Source: Clavelina lepadiformis
Lineage: Eukaryota > Chordata > Ascidiacea > Aplousobranchia > Clavelinidae
Assembly: GCF_947623445.1 (NCBI RefSeq)
Contig: NC_135247.1
Span: 19,346,501-19,410,500, forward strand
Reading direction: 5' to 3'
Length of the DNA stretch: 64,000 nt
A program made the position numbers and the translations under genes. The notes under the pieces were generated by a model. It was not told the DNA's origin, made no database searches, and worked only from the letters and a program-made list of their open reading frames with translations. Below are positions 11,491-23,600 of this stretch, piece by piece. Positions within the stretch are counted from its first letter, which is position 1. Each line of letters opens with the position of its first letter.

Positions 11491-12720
11491 AAATTATTGA
11501 CTAGGCAACACAATACCTCGCTAAGCAGGTTTGCGACGACAGGAAATCCACGCTGCATTCTATCTGTAAGTTATAATATGCGTCCATCATCACAACGTTT
11601 CTTTCTAGTCTTGTCGAACCAAACCAATTTCAAACTAATTATATTAATTCATGTTCACGAAATATATTTACCTTGATGAAATTTCTTTCATATTAAAACC
11701 TAAAAAAATACGACATCTCTGCTAAATCTTCAGCAAAACATTCGAATTTTATTGACCAGTTGAGTCAGGCATTTTTAGTTTTTTTTTATTGGAAGCACGC
11801 CTTAACTTAAGGGCGCTATGATTCTTCCAGAATGAGAGTAGTTGATTGTAGCAGTGTCACAGTCACAAGATTAGTGGTAATGGGCTGTGACGCTTTTGGG
11901 ATAATGAATAATATTATTGTTACGCAATCAATATAACAACAAACTTTAGTATGAAGCCACAGTTGAAATATCAAGAAGACACTGACACGGCAATCTTTGC
12001 CTCGTACTCGTGTGCATGACTGAAATACTCCAGGGCCGGCAAGTGTCTGCAACATGACACTTTAAATGCCAATGGTAAAACAAGACAAATGCACCATAGC
12101 CCGCACCTGGAACTAAATTGCTTGCGGATCGCCTTCATCTTCGTTCTTGCAAGATCATGAAACTAGAAAGAATATAACCATAAAATGCTGAACACACAAG
12201 CAAAGCAGAACGAAATAGCGAAACATTCGTTGCTTAAGCAAATAACGTAAACTGTTAAACTTTAAAACACAATTCAATTTACCAAAACGACAGAAGAAGT
12301 TTGATTTGTGACGCAAAATTAAAAAAAGGAATTTAAGTAAAACTAAATTAAGTTTTAGCACATTATTACCGACATAATCGGTCACACCAACCAAAACTCA
12401 ACATGATTATATAATATATGTCGAAACGGCTAAAGTTCGATCGATTCTAGGAGTATACTGAAAAATCTATTTTTATTCTAGTATTTTTAACCTAATTTTT
12501 TATTTACTAATAGTAATAACTAATAATAGTTGCTAATAAATTTTACTGTATTTCACCTATCATTGATTTCACAGTTTGAGAAAAAACTTTTTTGGTTATT
12601 CATTATGTGATCTCTATGATCTTTGTTCACCGTGGTAGCAAGTAAATGCATGGGGGGGCGATGGCTTTCCACGTTGCCAAGTTTGTTTTGTTATAAATTT
12701 AAAACCGTTAGTAGAAGGAG

Positions 12721-15700
12721 ATGTTGACGGCCGAAGATCCGACGATGCCATATGAACGTTGTATTGAGAACAGACGACCGTTTATTATTGGTGTATCTGG
12801 TGGAACTTCTTCTGGAAAGGTAAAAATAACCTTATTTCGTCATCATTACCTCTGGCGTTGCCTTGTAGGCTTGGCTACTGCTTAAATCTGACTGGAGAGT
12901 ATCGTCAACGCCTTAGGGTTAAGGACATTACAATGGTATCGCACCACTGGGTTGTTGTGCAGAAGTGCACAACTACAGGATACATTTGTATACTGGACAC
13001 CAGCTACTCAATTTGTGACGTTATCTGGTTTTGTACTAGTACTATAGCCTAGACCTGGCTGTCCAATCGGCTCCATTCATTAAACTAAGAATTAAACTGG
13101 ACTCGAATTATAGTGCAGTGGTTTCCACTTTATATGACCCCAGCTAAAAATCCTATTGGCGAGGAATGATAAATACCCTTCATAGTGTTTTGTAAACGCT
13201 TGATTAAGATGTTTCTAATCTTAAATAATGGTATAGCTAAGTTGTTTGAGTGCTGGCCTTGCAAAAATATGGCTTTTGTTCTGTGTTCGGGTCTAGTAGA
13301 CAAGTGCACAGTCACAGGATGCCTTTGTATGCAGTCAATTGCAGGGTGCTACTCAAATACAGCTGCAATTGGTGTCCTCACAAGAAAATTTTAGCATATG
13401 CTCATAACTGCTATTGGAAATTCGGCTGAATGTATAAACACAGTCCATGTTCATTTGTCATGCTTCGATACATTTTGCAAAGTTTTCTTGGGACTTCTTG
13501 CCTGATATGGTTATGTCCTTACTTTGTTTTTTATAGAAAGCATTGTGACTTTACTAGACACCACAAATGCAAAGTCGTATTTTACACTTATATAATACAT
13601 GAATAAATAGCCAATTAGAAGGTAAAGTACTAAATTTAGACCATTAGACAGCCAGGCAGCCATCACGCACAACAGCAATAACAAGAAAATGGTTTCCAGC
13701 AAAGGAAATAAGAAAGCCGTCAAGAAGTGAAGAAAGGTGCAAAGAAAAAGTGAAGAATTAGATCTCTGGGAAGCATAGGTGAAGAATGGCCGAAACCCTC
13801 ACCTACGCAGACAGAGTTAAAAGACAATGGAACAATGATGTGGCTGAAGAATACAGCAACCATTGCGAGGTGACCATCCAATTGACAAATGATAGCAAGA
13901 GGGAAGACATCTACAAGATGCTAAAAGAAACCAAGATATCGCTTGATTACATCGAAGGAATAATTCAGAAACCGGGAAACATGGTAAATATTACGTTAGA
14001 CCGAAAAAACAATGCTATAAGACTTGCAGAATTACTTCGAAAGAGGCCGGAAGTAAAGTATGCCATAGCCCACGGAGACGAAAGGATAGACCTCACGATC
14101 AGATGGGTACCGATCCACTACCCACAGAAACACATCGATGCAATCCTTGCAGAATATGAGATTCAAGGCCCAGCACGTTTGGGCGTCGATAAATACGGCA
14201 TCAAAGATGGAAGGAGGATCTACAAAGTGAACAAGAAAACGTTGGAACGACACCAACTCCCATCGTACCTGTACCTGGGAAAAATCAGATGTGCGGTAAG
14301 CTATTTCGGACAAATTCAAACATGCTCCTTCTGTACAGAACAAGGACATAAATTCAAGGAGTGCCCAAAGAGAAGGCGAGAAGACGAACGAAACGAACGA
14401 GATATCCCGATGACGACCGCTCAGACAGTAAAAGCCGACGGGGAGGGATCACCACCACCCCCCAGCGATAGTAAAAAAATATTTTCTGCCTTGGCAGGAA
14501 CAATCGAACTACTACGAGGAAAGTACACCAAGGATACGGAGAAGAGCCGAGCGGGAGCGGAAACCCCACTGGAAGAAAGCCCGCAGTTAGACCCCGATGA
14601 GCGATCCTCGGAACGACCCTTGGAGCGAGACCAAAGTGATAGCCGTGGAAACAAAAGAAAGAATAGAAAGGGAGAATCAGACGAACAACCAGAAGAACCC
14701 GAAGCACAGGGATTTATGGACGGACAAATTCCATACGATGCTTCCGATCTCCCACAGAACCTAACACGCATGATCCCCTGCTCATGCGGACAGCACAACC
14801 GAATCCGGAGAAACAAGAGCTCATCAAGAACAATCCCGAATTTTAAAGAACCGAACTACTGTAAAGGTTGTACGGCAGCCTTTATGCGATGTGCCTGTAC
14901 CTCATTCGCCGTAATACGAATCAACAACAGACTTAAGTCGTTCCAGTGCAAAGGATGTGAAATGACTTACGAACCAAATACCGAACACCTTAATGTCACT
15001 GTAAACTAAAGATTGTAAACCTCTATGTGTTTCCAGTTCTAGAACGAATCCTGGTTCAAACCCACGAAATGCATTGCCTTACTGTAATTTGCGTCTATTC
15101 CGAACATCGAAGTACTCGTGTTTAGTTTTTCTGTGTCCCCTGTTTATACGATCATTTTCTTTTTTTCTCTCTTTTATTAAACGTGCCTTAACAATGTATT
15201 AAGAATCGTTTAATAAACCAAAACATAAGCAGCCATTTATTGTACAATGTGGACGTACTACGAAATACGGTGGAGTGTCTGTGATGAATGTAATATGCTC
15301 AGCTTGGTTGACAATTCTTACATTACTTTGTTGATTTTAGACGTCAGTTTGTCAGAAGATAATCGAAAAGCTCGGAGCAGGCTCAGAGTGGAATGGCTTG
15401 CGGAAAGTAGTCATCATTAGTCAAGACAACTTCTACAAAAATCTCTCGAAAGATGAGATTGCTTTGGCCCACAAGGCCCAGTACAACTTCGACCATCCTG
15501 GTCATTTGGTGTTTTTGCTACGTCATGTTGGTGATTATGACGCTGGTAGCGTTTTATCGATATCAGTCGTGATTTTTTTCAGATGCTTTTGACACTGAAC
15601 TGATGAAACAAACCATACTTGACATTGTCGATGGAAAAACAGTTCAAATTCCAGAATATGATTTCAAAACACACAAAAGGTTTTAAGCATTCTTTATCAT

Positions 15701-17212
15701 GAACATTGTCGCAGAAAATCTCAATTTCTTAAACTTTTGTTTACAACTAGACGGGAAAATGTTTTTGTGAAGCTTCCCCATTGTGATGTCATACTCTTTG
15801 AGGGGATTCTAGTCTTTTATCACAAAGAAATTCGAAATCTTTTCAACATGAAGTTGTTTGTTGACTGTGATGCGGATACAAGATTATCTCGAAGAGGTTT
15901 GCAGATTTGTTCATCAATATCTTGCCTCAATTTTAAGCCTTTTTCTTTTTCAGTTCTTCGTGACATCACAGAGAGAGGAAGAACTCTTGAGTCCGTCTTG
16001 CAACAATACACGTCGTTCGTTAAACCAGCCTTTGAAGAGTTTGGTTTGCCGGTAAGAGTCAGCATATATGACATCATACTCAGCTGGGGTCAGTGACCAA
16101 ATAGTTTTACTTAAGCAGATTTCTTCTGCTTTGGATGCTTACTTAAGTAGTTTTGTTTTGTTCTTGGGTATTTGAGCTTTTAGGCCAACGTAACGTGCAT
16201 GAGTATGTTACCAAATGCTGAAGAAGAAAGTAGTCAGTGTTTTAGTTCGAAGATAAGTTGCAGTAATTTTCACATCCGCACAAAACCGTCTACAGTGTAC
16301 AACTTGATTTTTACGCATTTCATGTAATAGTGCTTTGACAAAGGACAAAAATATGTCTGAAACTATTTAAACTCATAAAATTTTGTATTTTCCTGCAGTT
16401 GTATTACTTTTAGCAAGCTCTTAGTCACTTGTGCTTTCACAACCTCATATTTTAGATTGAAAACTGCTTCTTACCTGAGTAGTTTAAAATGTTCCGCTCC
16501 ATACTTGAGAACTTTTAAACAGCAGTACTTCTACTTGTAGTGGATTAGAATTTTTCGTCTTTGTTTCTGGTTCGTTCAAACTAAACTAAACTTTAATTTC
16601 TTTGAATCCGAAGCAAAATTAACATAACATAGGGACCACTTGGTGGCAGTAGAATTATATTTCATAATTTTGTTTAATTGTTTATTTTTCTTACAGACGA
16701 AGAAATATGCGGACGTGGTCATTCCCCGTGGAGCTGAAAACACAGGTAATTTTGACTTGTCATGTGACGCACTTCATCCAATTGTTTGTCAGTAGTGAAG
16801 GTTGAAGTCGAGCTGATGTTCTTCACTGAGTTCCACCATCATTGTTATGTCACAGTGGAATTTATTGCACATTAATTGACTTGGGCACTGCTCTTACACA
16901 TGAACACGAGTCTATTTGTAGAATAGGATTAAGATTCTCATGAAATATTCAATTTGTATGGTTTGGTTTATGAATTTGTTCCCTACAAACAGTATTTAGT
17001 GACTAACTTTTTTATGTTATTTAGTCGCCATAAACTTAATCGTCCAGCACATACGAGATATATTGAACGGTGGTGTCCTCGTGAAGGCGCATGCAAGAAT
17101 TGGAAATGGTTATTCGGCAGAACATAAAAGATTGAAGGATTATCAGAACCGTGAGGAAGTGAAGAGTGTCTCCCGCACACTGACCACAGAGGTGACCGCA
17201 CGTCCGCACTGA
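12721..17212 (+). CDS. UCK2: Uridine-cytidine kinase (UCK1/UCK2 type)
   Basis: Seven exons: 12721-12819, 15341-15500, 15583-15679, 15751-15896, 15954-16051, 16697-16745 and 17025-17212, giving 278 residues (human UCK1 277, UCK2 261). The enzyme phosphorylates uridine and cytidine in cytosolic pyrimidine salvage. Exon 1 ends exactly within the P-loop, [10 protein letters not shown], completed by exon 2. Other landmarks are [100 protein letters not shown] and a divergent C-terminus ending TARPH. All splice sites are GT-AG and phases agree. Intron 1 is unusually long (2.5 kb) because it holds SINE fragments and a gag-like ORF. The sequence does not separate UCK1 from UCK2; the symbol is a best guess for a single pre-duplication gene. 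Confidence 0.93.
12951..13009 (+). repeat. SINE tail copy B, in UCK intron 1
   Basis: Contains AGAAGTGCAC, ACTACAGGATACATTTGTAT and ACTGGACACCAGCTACTCA, matching copies at 4502 (minus) and 13231. No tRNA-like head is recognisable directly upstream. Confidence 0.55.
13231..13360 (+). repeat. tRNA-derived SINE copy C, in UCK intron 1
   Basis: Starts with a tRNA-like A-box region (TATAGCTAAGTTGTTTGAG, TGCTGGCCTTG), then a B-box-like GTTCGGGTCT about 50 nt on. The shared tail follows: AAGTGCACAGTCACAGGATG, CCTTTGTATGC and CTACTCAAATAC. The head matches 21881-21940. This copy ties the head to the tail. Confidence 0.65.
13786..15009 (+). CDS. gag-like zinc-knuckle ORF (retroelement ORF1) in UCK intron 1
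   Basis: Intact 407-codon frame on the sense strand of the UCK intron. A CCHC knuckle, [14 protein letters not shown], sits near residue 185, preceded by [10 protein letters not shown]; both resemble gag/ORF1-type and ZCCHC3-like proteins. A charged, Glu/Arg-rich middle follows. The C-terminus has a second Cys cluster (CSCGQ, YCKGC, RCACTS, FQCKGC) that I do not recognise. No reverse transcriptase, LTR or poly(A) tail is seen between the ORF and exon 2 of UCK. Upstream at 13689-13730 is a 13-codon basic mini-ORF ([13 protein letters not shown]). It may be a non-autonomous gag-only retroelement, a 3'-truncated element, or a domesticated gene. It has no stop codons and no frameshift, so insertion is recent or the frame is selected. 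Confidence 0.7.
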   Translation: MAETLTYADRVKRQWNNDVAEEYSNHCEVTIQLTNDSKREDIYKMLKETKISLDYIEGIIQKPGNMVNITLDRKNNAIRLAELLRKRPEVKYAIAHGDERIDLTIRWVPIHYPQKHIDAILAEYEIQGPARLGVDKYGIKDGRRIYKVNKKTLERHQLPSYLYLGKIRCAVSYFGQIQTCSFCTEQGHKFKECPKRRREDERNERDIPMTTAQTVKADGEGSPPPPSDSKKIFSALAGTIELLRGKYTKDTEKSRAGAETPLEESPQLDPDERSSERPLERDQSDSRGNKRKNRKGESDEQPEEPEAQGFMDGQIPYDASDLPQNLTRMIPCSCGQHNRIRRNKSSSRTIPNFKEPNYCKGCTAAFMRCACTSFAVIRINNRLKSFQCKGCEMTYEPNTEHLNVTVN

Positions 17213-17572
17213 CCACATTCTCTTGATGCTTTTGTGCCTTGATGTCCATAATCTTGTTAAGGGTAGCAATCAGCAATTGCACTTTGTGTAGAAATCCCTT
17301 TTAGGTTTTTCTATGATTTTGTCTGTAATTGTTTTACTGTAGTTCAGCTGCTGCTCCACCAGCTATGTTAGTTGTGGTAGTGTTAACTTTTACACGAGAT
17401 TTATTGCAATAAGAACTTTTCTGGGTTGTTGAAATTCTGGAATTTAAAAATTAACAGATAATGCCAGTTGTGTAAAAGTTTTCACATCAAGACTCCGCTC
17501 TTTATTCTGCTTGATTTTTTATTTGAGATTTCTGTTGCTTATTTTATATTTTCCTTGTCACATTTCCAGCAG

Positions 17573-17965
17573 ATGTCGCATTTTGCGTGTAGTCGCCGAT
17601 ATCCTGAAGCTGTAACCTTTACACCGCTTGTAGAGGCCATCTCATCAGTAAAACAACTTTGCTGCAAATTTTTTTGTCCTAATCACAAGACATATTTGCG
17701 CTTGACTTATTTATTTTTTATATAATTAGTACGCAGAAATGTTCCTCAAATCAAGATAAAGCAACGTACAATTAAGCGTCCGACAAACACAGAATATTGC
17801 GATTTTGGTAAAATATTGGTATCTATGTCACGATCGGAGTCGAGGTTTTTAGATTCAAGCTCAGATGAAGTTGCTGCGGAATCTTGCAAGAAAACCGAAA
17901 TTCTGTCTCCAGCAAAAAAGTTTTTTAAAATTAAAATAAAAGCACATAGCAGTTATATGAAATAG
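17573..17965 (+). CDS. Possible small two-exon gene, unidentified
   Basis: An ATG at 17573 follows directly on a pyrimidine-rich acceptor (CACATTTCCAGCAG), as expected for a spliced-leader site, and opens MSHFACSRRYPEAVTFTPLV. A second open stretch follows acceptor ATAATTAG at 17728-17729 and runs 78 codons to TAG 17963-17965. It is basic and Ser-rich (SMSRSESRFLDSSSDE, ILSPAKKFFKIKIK). The best donor, GTAAAA at 17648, gives phase 0, which does not fit the second frame. A weak donor at 17676 (GTCCTA) would fit, giving about 112 residues. I do not recognise the protein. It could equally be a decayed gene or a chance frame. Confidence 0.3.
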
Positions 17966-18620
17966 TAAAGCCTTATGTCATCAGCAGCCATGGTTCGTCA
18001 ATATATCTACCCAATGAGCACGTCTATATGTTCAACTCCGGTAAAATATACATCTTCCGATCGGTGTCGGCTCCGGATCTAAGATCACCTTTGCTGCATC
18101 ATGCCGTAAAAATCCCCTCAATTAGACTGGTGCTGTTTTTCAGTCTGGGAATTACCCTGTGACGGTTACGTCATGAATTGTTTAGTAATAAAACTTTGTA
18201 ATTCGGTTGTTGACTGGACTTGAATTCTCCTTAATGACGTCAGATAATTTACCTCGCTTGAACTGGTGTGCCCTATATATACTCTTGTGTTGTTTGAAAC
18301 CGGCCCTTTTTTACGTGATCGATTTCACTGGTTACTACTTCGCAATGTAACATTCACTAAGCTGTGCCCGAAGGTGGAAGCCTTTGTGTCATAATAAATA
18401 AAAATGGGAATTTTATCATTTAGAAATTTGTATAAACAGAATTAAGCAACTAACAGCATAGTCACGCCGTTTGAGGAATGAGTTCTCATATCATCGAAGC
18501 AGAAGTAAAACCAATTATCAATCGTCCTCGCTCATACTGTAACAATTACCGCCAGTGTACGCGGTCTTTATGGCGAATATGTTTACTGTGTAATACTTCA
18601 CACGAGTAATACATATAAAC

Positions 18621-18949
18621 CACTGGTTCTCAAACTGTGGTACGCGTACCACTAGCGGTACGCGAGAGCGTTTTAAGTGGTACCGCGTACCGCTGAACAT
18701 GATTTTCGATGTGCTGTGAGTAATGTGCAGCCCCGGATAGACAAGCTTGTGCAGAAGAAACAGTTGCATCTATCAAATTAAATTGTGTTTTCTTGCTATT
18801 CATTGGTGTTATGGTATAGTAATAACGGTAATAACTAATAAATACCGGTACATTTGAGTAAAATAAGTCATTCAGGAGCCAGGTGGTACGCAGTGTAGTA
18901 AAAAAAACGAATGAGTGGTACGCGATCGCAAAAAGTTTGAGAAACACTG
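18621..18949. mobile_element. hAT-type MITE, 329 bp, 8-bp target duplication
   Basis: Ends CACTGGTTCTCAAACTGTGG and, inverted, CAGTGTTTCTCAAACTTTTT. They are flanked by perfect 8-bp repeats ATATAAAC at 18613-18620 and 18950-18957. The interior near both ends is packed with GGTACGCG/CGCGTACC palindromes. It has no coding capacity. End sequence and target size are those of hAT elements. Confidence 0.9.
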
Positions 18950-20009
18950 ATATAAACGAACAAAATTAATTTGTCATAACTCTCACAGACGGCGCGTTAA
19001 AAATTTTCAGGTCTGATGCGTTTAAATTGGATAAAATATATTTGAAATATTACAAAAGTACGGTAGCCTGTAAGTGCCACAACAATTACAATTTGGGTTC
19101 CCAACATTTCTGCACACTCCACAAAAATATTTCACGTTTGCGCAAAAGGTAGGTTTTTTCACATGAAATTTAAGTCATAAGTTTTTCGAGGCCTTGTATG
19201 AATTTGAAATAGGCCCAAGTGGTTTTGTCAGGATTTCATGAAGCTATAGACTAAAAACGCAAAACCTTTTGCAGGTAGCCCTATGCGTTTTTTTGAACAC
19301 TTGGTTTAACTAATTTCACTACAACATCAATTAAAACAAAGAAATTAGCGCAATTTATGGCAACACAGATTCTTAAACTTTAATATTAATTTCAAATTTT
19401 TGGGGTAATATCGTTTAATAAGGTCGTTCGAATGCCAGATTACCGGATAGTCAACTACAGGCTACTTCCTAAAGAGGGTGATGTGCGTGCTGCATCACAC
19501 GCTACGCTTCGTGCACGTCGCAGCTGCAGAGCGCAGTAGGTTGCAGTACACAAGGAAGTTCGTAGACTGGTATGTTGTTAAATCATGCCAGGAAACAGCT
19601 GGGTATACAGTACTTCAATTTTCTCTCAACCACTATATTATTTTTGAACAAACACGTCTGTTGGGTAAAGGTCTGGTGATCGAATCACAGCTAAGGATAA
19701 ACATAGTGGCATAGTGGGCGGGCGCATTGAACGGGTAAGTGCAATATGTTTTATTTCGAAGGAGGAAACGCAATGACCAAAGAAAAAAAGTGAAATCGTT
19801 CCGGGAGCATCCCCCATAATAGCACGAAACGCCGACTTACGAGCTATCACTAACTATATAATATAATATATATATAGTATATATGATGATAAAGGGATAT
19901 TATAATATACAAATCGGATACAATATAGAATTATTTTTTTCAAACTTCTGCTTTACGAAACAAGACGTTAATGATAGATAACATTGCTTACCGAGGTCCG
20001 AGGACTTCC

Positions 20010-20180
20010 TGTTTTCCGTTTTAATTCGTAACATAAACGTGGTGCCTGCATCGTGCGTGTATTATTAGTATTCACAGTTGTTCAATGTATACAGTTTACA
20101 AAAGTAAATGCTGTAACATGGACGTCTTTATGCTGTTGATGTGCCAATGTTTTGTTTAAATGTATTTGTTCAATTTCCGG
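20010..20180 (+). repeat. ~400-bp interspersed repeat, partial copy
   Basis: Shares ATTCACAGTTGTTCAATG, an ACATGGACGTCTTTATGCTG stretch and AATGTATTTGTTCAA with 10760-10870 and with the minus strand of 11290-11490. Confidence 0.5.
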
Positions 20181-20686
20181 CATTTCCTCGATTTCCTAAA
20201 ATTAGTGTTACCCTCTCTAGACCAAGCCTTTAAAAGGCTTTTCTGGTTTTTGACTCACACTGACTGAGTAAATCACAGAAATGAGTACAGCATATGGAAT
20301 GTCAAGAAGTAGGGTACTTATTAGGCCTAACAACTCGATTTTCCAAAAATCGTCTGTTTCATTGTTTCCTTCTATGCTAGGCCTGCAGGCATATTTCAGA
20401 ACCGATTTCCCTGGCGTATGGCAGAAGTTGATGAGGTGCGGTATATTCGAAATTAGTGATTTTTTGGCAGTTTTTGCCAGTTCTCCTTTTTTTATCTCAC
20501 ACAATACATTGACATGATGAGGACATAATGGTTTATTAACTTTTAAATGATTGTGCACTTTAAGCCCAAGCTATAGACTATATAGGCCTTCTTTTTAGCG
20601 ATTCAACTGTACGCCTAGGCTATTGAGCTATAGGTTGTAAGCTATCTGGATCACCAGGTAACGGGCAAGCGAATGAGATATTCGAA

Positions 20687-23600
20687 ATGCCTGCACCCGT
20701 TGTAACCGGAATATCACCCAAAGAGGGGACTCCTGGCACAAAAGTGACCATTCGAGGTGAGAATCTCGGACAAAGTCAAAGCGACATTCTTGGTGAGTTA
20801 CTTAAAACAATACAGACTGACAGGTCTACACTGTAGTTAAAAATTTAGTTGATTCTTCTGTTTAAGTTGGAATATGTGTTGTCTCACTGCAAACCAGCTG
20901 CAGAATATGGCAGTTTTTTCCGAGATCTCTAGTGTGTAGAAGCAAAATACCGGTGTGCAAGGAAGCAGCTTGTGTGCACTGGGACTCGTGGTCCAAGGCT
21001 GCCTGGCGCTTGTGCAGATATGGTGCGGTGCTATACGATAGAAATTGGTGAAAAAATCACTATTTCCCATTTTTTTTTTTAAATACAGTCGAATCCGCTT
21101 AATATGGCCACCGGATAACCTGGACAACCGAATTTTTTGGCCAAAATGCTCGGGAACGGAACAAAAGTAAAAATTGAACGTAAAAAACTCCCGTTCATTT
21201 GGAAAATTCTTTGCTTAATTCGGACACAGATTCGCAATACCTATCGTTAGGTTATGACACAATAAACAGTACTTTGTTCTTTTAACACAAGATGCAACTG
21301 CATTATGAGTGATTATGGTGAAACAATGACGATTCATGCAGTAACAATCGACGATGAACTCATATAAGGCCGTGCCAGCTTCATTGTCGCTTTTACTTCG
21401 GTACAATTGCATCCATCTTGTAGAAAAGAATGGTGCAAAAAAGTATAGCAGAAAAAGTGAAATTGCTCACTAAGGTAAACAAAGACGTTTTATGCGATCA
21501 GCGCCAATTACTGCAGTATAGCGCAGCTGCAATTCATTTATTATGCAACACTACAGTACTTTAAATGCGTTATCTGCCTTTGCGCATGACCATGAAACGA
21601 ACAATAGATTTTCTGCTTAATTCGGACGAAGCCGTTTCTCCGCTTAATTCAGCCAAAAGTGAGCTGAACCAAAGTGTCCGAATTAAGCGAAGTCGACTGT
21701 AAATCGGTTTAAAACACTAATTTTACAAAATAAATCGGGGCAATAATTATTGCCTCCTTTCTTTGGAGACACCGGTTTTCCCTGGTTTGGTTTGCCATTT
21801 TAGAAGAAAAATTTCAGATGTGTACTTGCCATACTCTGTAGTCTGAATGGGAACTTACAACCTTGTCATGTCATTGTCAGTTTGATAGCCGAGTTGTTAG
21901 AGTGCTGGGCTTGTAATAATGCGGCCGGCGTTTGACTCAACTGGAAATTGCGGCAGCTTTCGACAAGAAATCGTTTGTGCAACGATTCAAATTTTGGAGG
22001 GATGTTGTGCTCTAAAAATTCAATTCTTTATTATAAATTTAGACAATTAGCTTTTCTTTTTTTATATATTATAAAATGATATGATGAGTAAAACATTCGG
22101 CGTGCAGTTGCCACACGTTCCATTATGAGTGTGTGTTACCCAGTGATGCCACTGTTGCAATGCACCTGACAAGGTTGTAAGTTCCCATCCAGACTACAGA
22201 GTATCGCAGAAGCACAACTGAGATTTGTTGGTCAAAAGATTTGCACACCGGGCGAAGTGTGATCTCTCTAAAAAAGGGACAATAACTTTCTTTCTCTGTT
22301 GAGTGATTTCATTATAATAGAAATAAAAAATTCAACTTTTGCAACCACCCCATTCTTCATTTGCCTCAACCAGCCGTTCAAGGTGAATGGTGAAAATCAG
22401 ATGAGCGGTTTTCGAGTTATGGGCAAAAGCATTTTTGACCACTGAATGGCTTGAAATCAAGTAACAAAAAAATGTTAACGTTGCCCTGTGATCAACTCGA
22501 GGAGCTGTCTGACATGATGCTTGTGAACTTACATAACTGATCCTAATTACCAACAGCAATAGATTTGCATGCTGCTGTTTCCTGCACTCATTAGGCTTGA
22601 CATTGATGAAGCAATGTTGTCATCCAGATGTGATGATTGTCTTTGCAGGTGTGGCAATTTGTAATAAGAATTGTTCGATGACAGCCGATTGGATTTCTTC
22701 TTCGAAAATAGTTTGTCGGACCTCAACTGGTGTAGGCAAAGGAGATATTATTGTCATGACTCGGTCTGGTGGAACTGGCACATCCACGGTTCACTTCACA
22801 GGAATTGAGCTTAAAAAAGTTGGTTAGTAATTACATTTATGTTGTTTTTAATGTTAAATTTGGTTCTGTTCAAACCATTTCAATTCAATACATTCAGCAG
22901 TATATTCCATAAAATTGTGTCGTCCGTAGTGGTTATAAGATGTTTATTTATCAGGTCCGTTGGAAAGTTGCCCGATATGGGTTGATGAGACAGAGTACGT
23001 CGATCAAAGGCTGGGACGGGCTCAAAAATCGAAGGTTCTTTCCCTCAGAACTGACCCCCTTGGACTCAACTCAGAAGAAGCTGGGTGAGCATGGGACATC
23101 GACATCACCCAACTTCTTGCAGAAAACTGTCGTTTCTCCTTTTAAGTCACCTCTTGTTTCAGCAATAAAACACAAACCCGAATGCAGTTGGCAGAGTTGT
23201 TTGTGAGGGGAAGTCCCGACCCAACTGATGAGAATTTTGTTCCCTCGTGGTACCTTGTGGAGCGGCACGCAACTACGCCGTTCTCTAAGTTAAAGGTGAA
23301 ATTAATGTTGTAAATTGTCACAGTTTGCCAGGTTTTAACCTGAATTAAAAAAATTGGGCCTAAACTAAGATAGTTTAGCGTATAATGTACTGATGCCGAT
23401 GTTAAATATCTATCAGCCACTTTACCAATGCGCTGTCTCTTTGCAGTCCATGTTATGCATATTTATATAACCTTTCACTTTTTCCTGGAACTGCTTTTCC
23501 ACCTTTTATTAACTTTCTTAACAAAGAACGTTAACTCCTATCGAAATAAATTTCTTAAACTTTAAAACGAAAAAGGACTATACATGACATGCATTTATTG

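Larger units (their letters stand above)
8484..12720. other. Repeat-rich intergenic region without a recognised gene
   Basis: No exon chain or family motif was found on either strand. Contents are: a possible hAT-type end CAGTGGCGTAG near 8849, a roughly 390-bp interspersed repeat at 10639-11029, a diverged inverted relative at about 11240-11490, and AT-rich low-complexity sequence at 12480-12540. Small open frames here are scattered over all frames with no conserved composition. Confidence 0.55.
17213..20686. other. Intergenic region between UCK and EXOC2
   Basis: Apart from a possible small gene (17573-17965) and a hAT-type MITE (18621-18949), no coding signal was found. 19850-19890 is a short AT dinucleotide tract, and 20010-20180 is a partial copy of the roughly 400-bp repeat. 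Confidence 0.55.

Noticed and set aside
14032..14816. Several 100-130 codon minus-strand frames opposite the gag-like ORF
   Set aside because: Antisense shadows of a GC-richer coding stretch with no features of their own.
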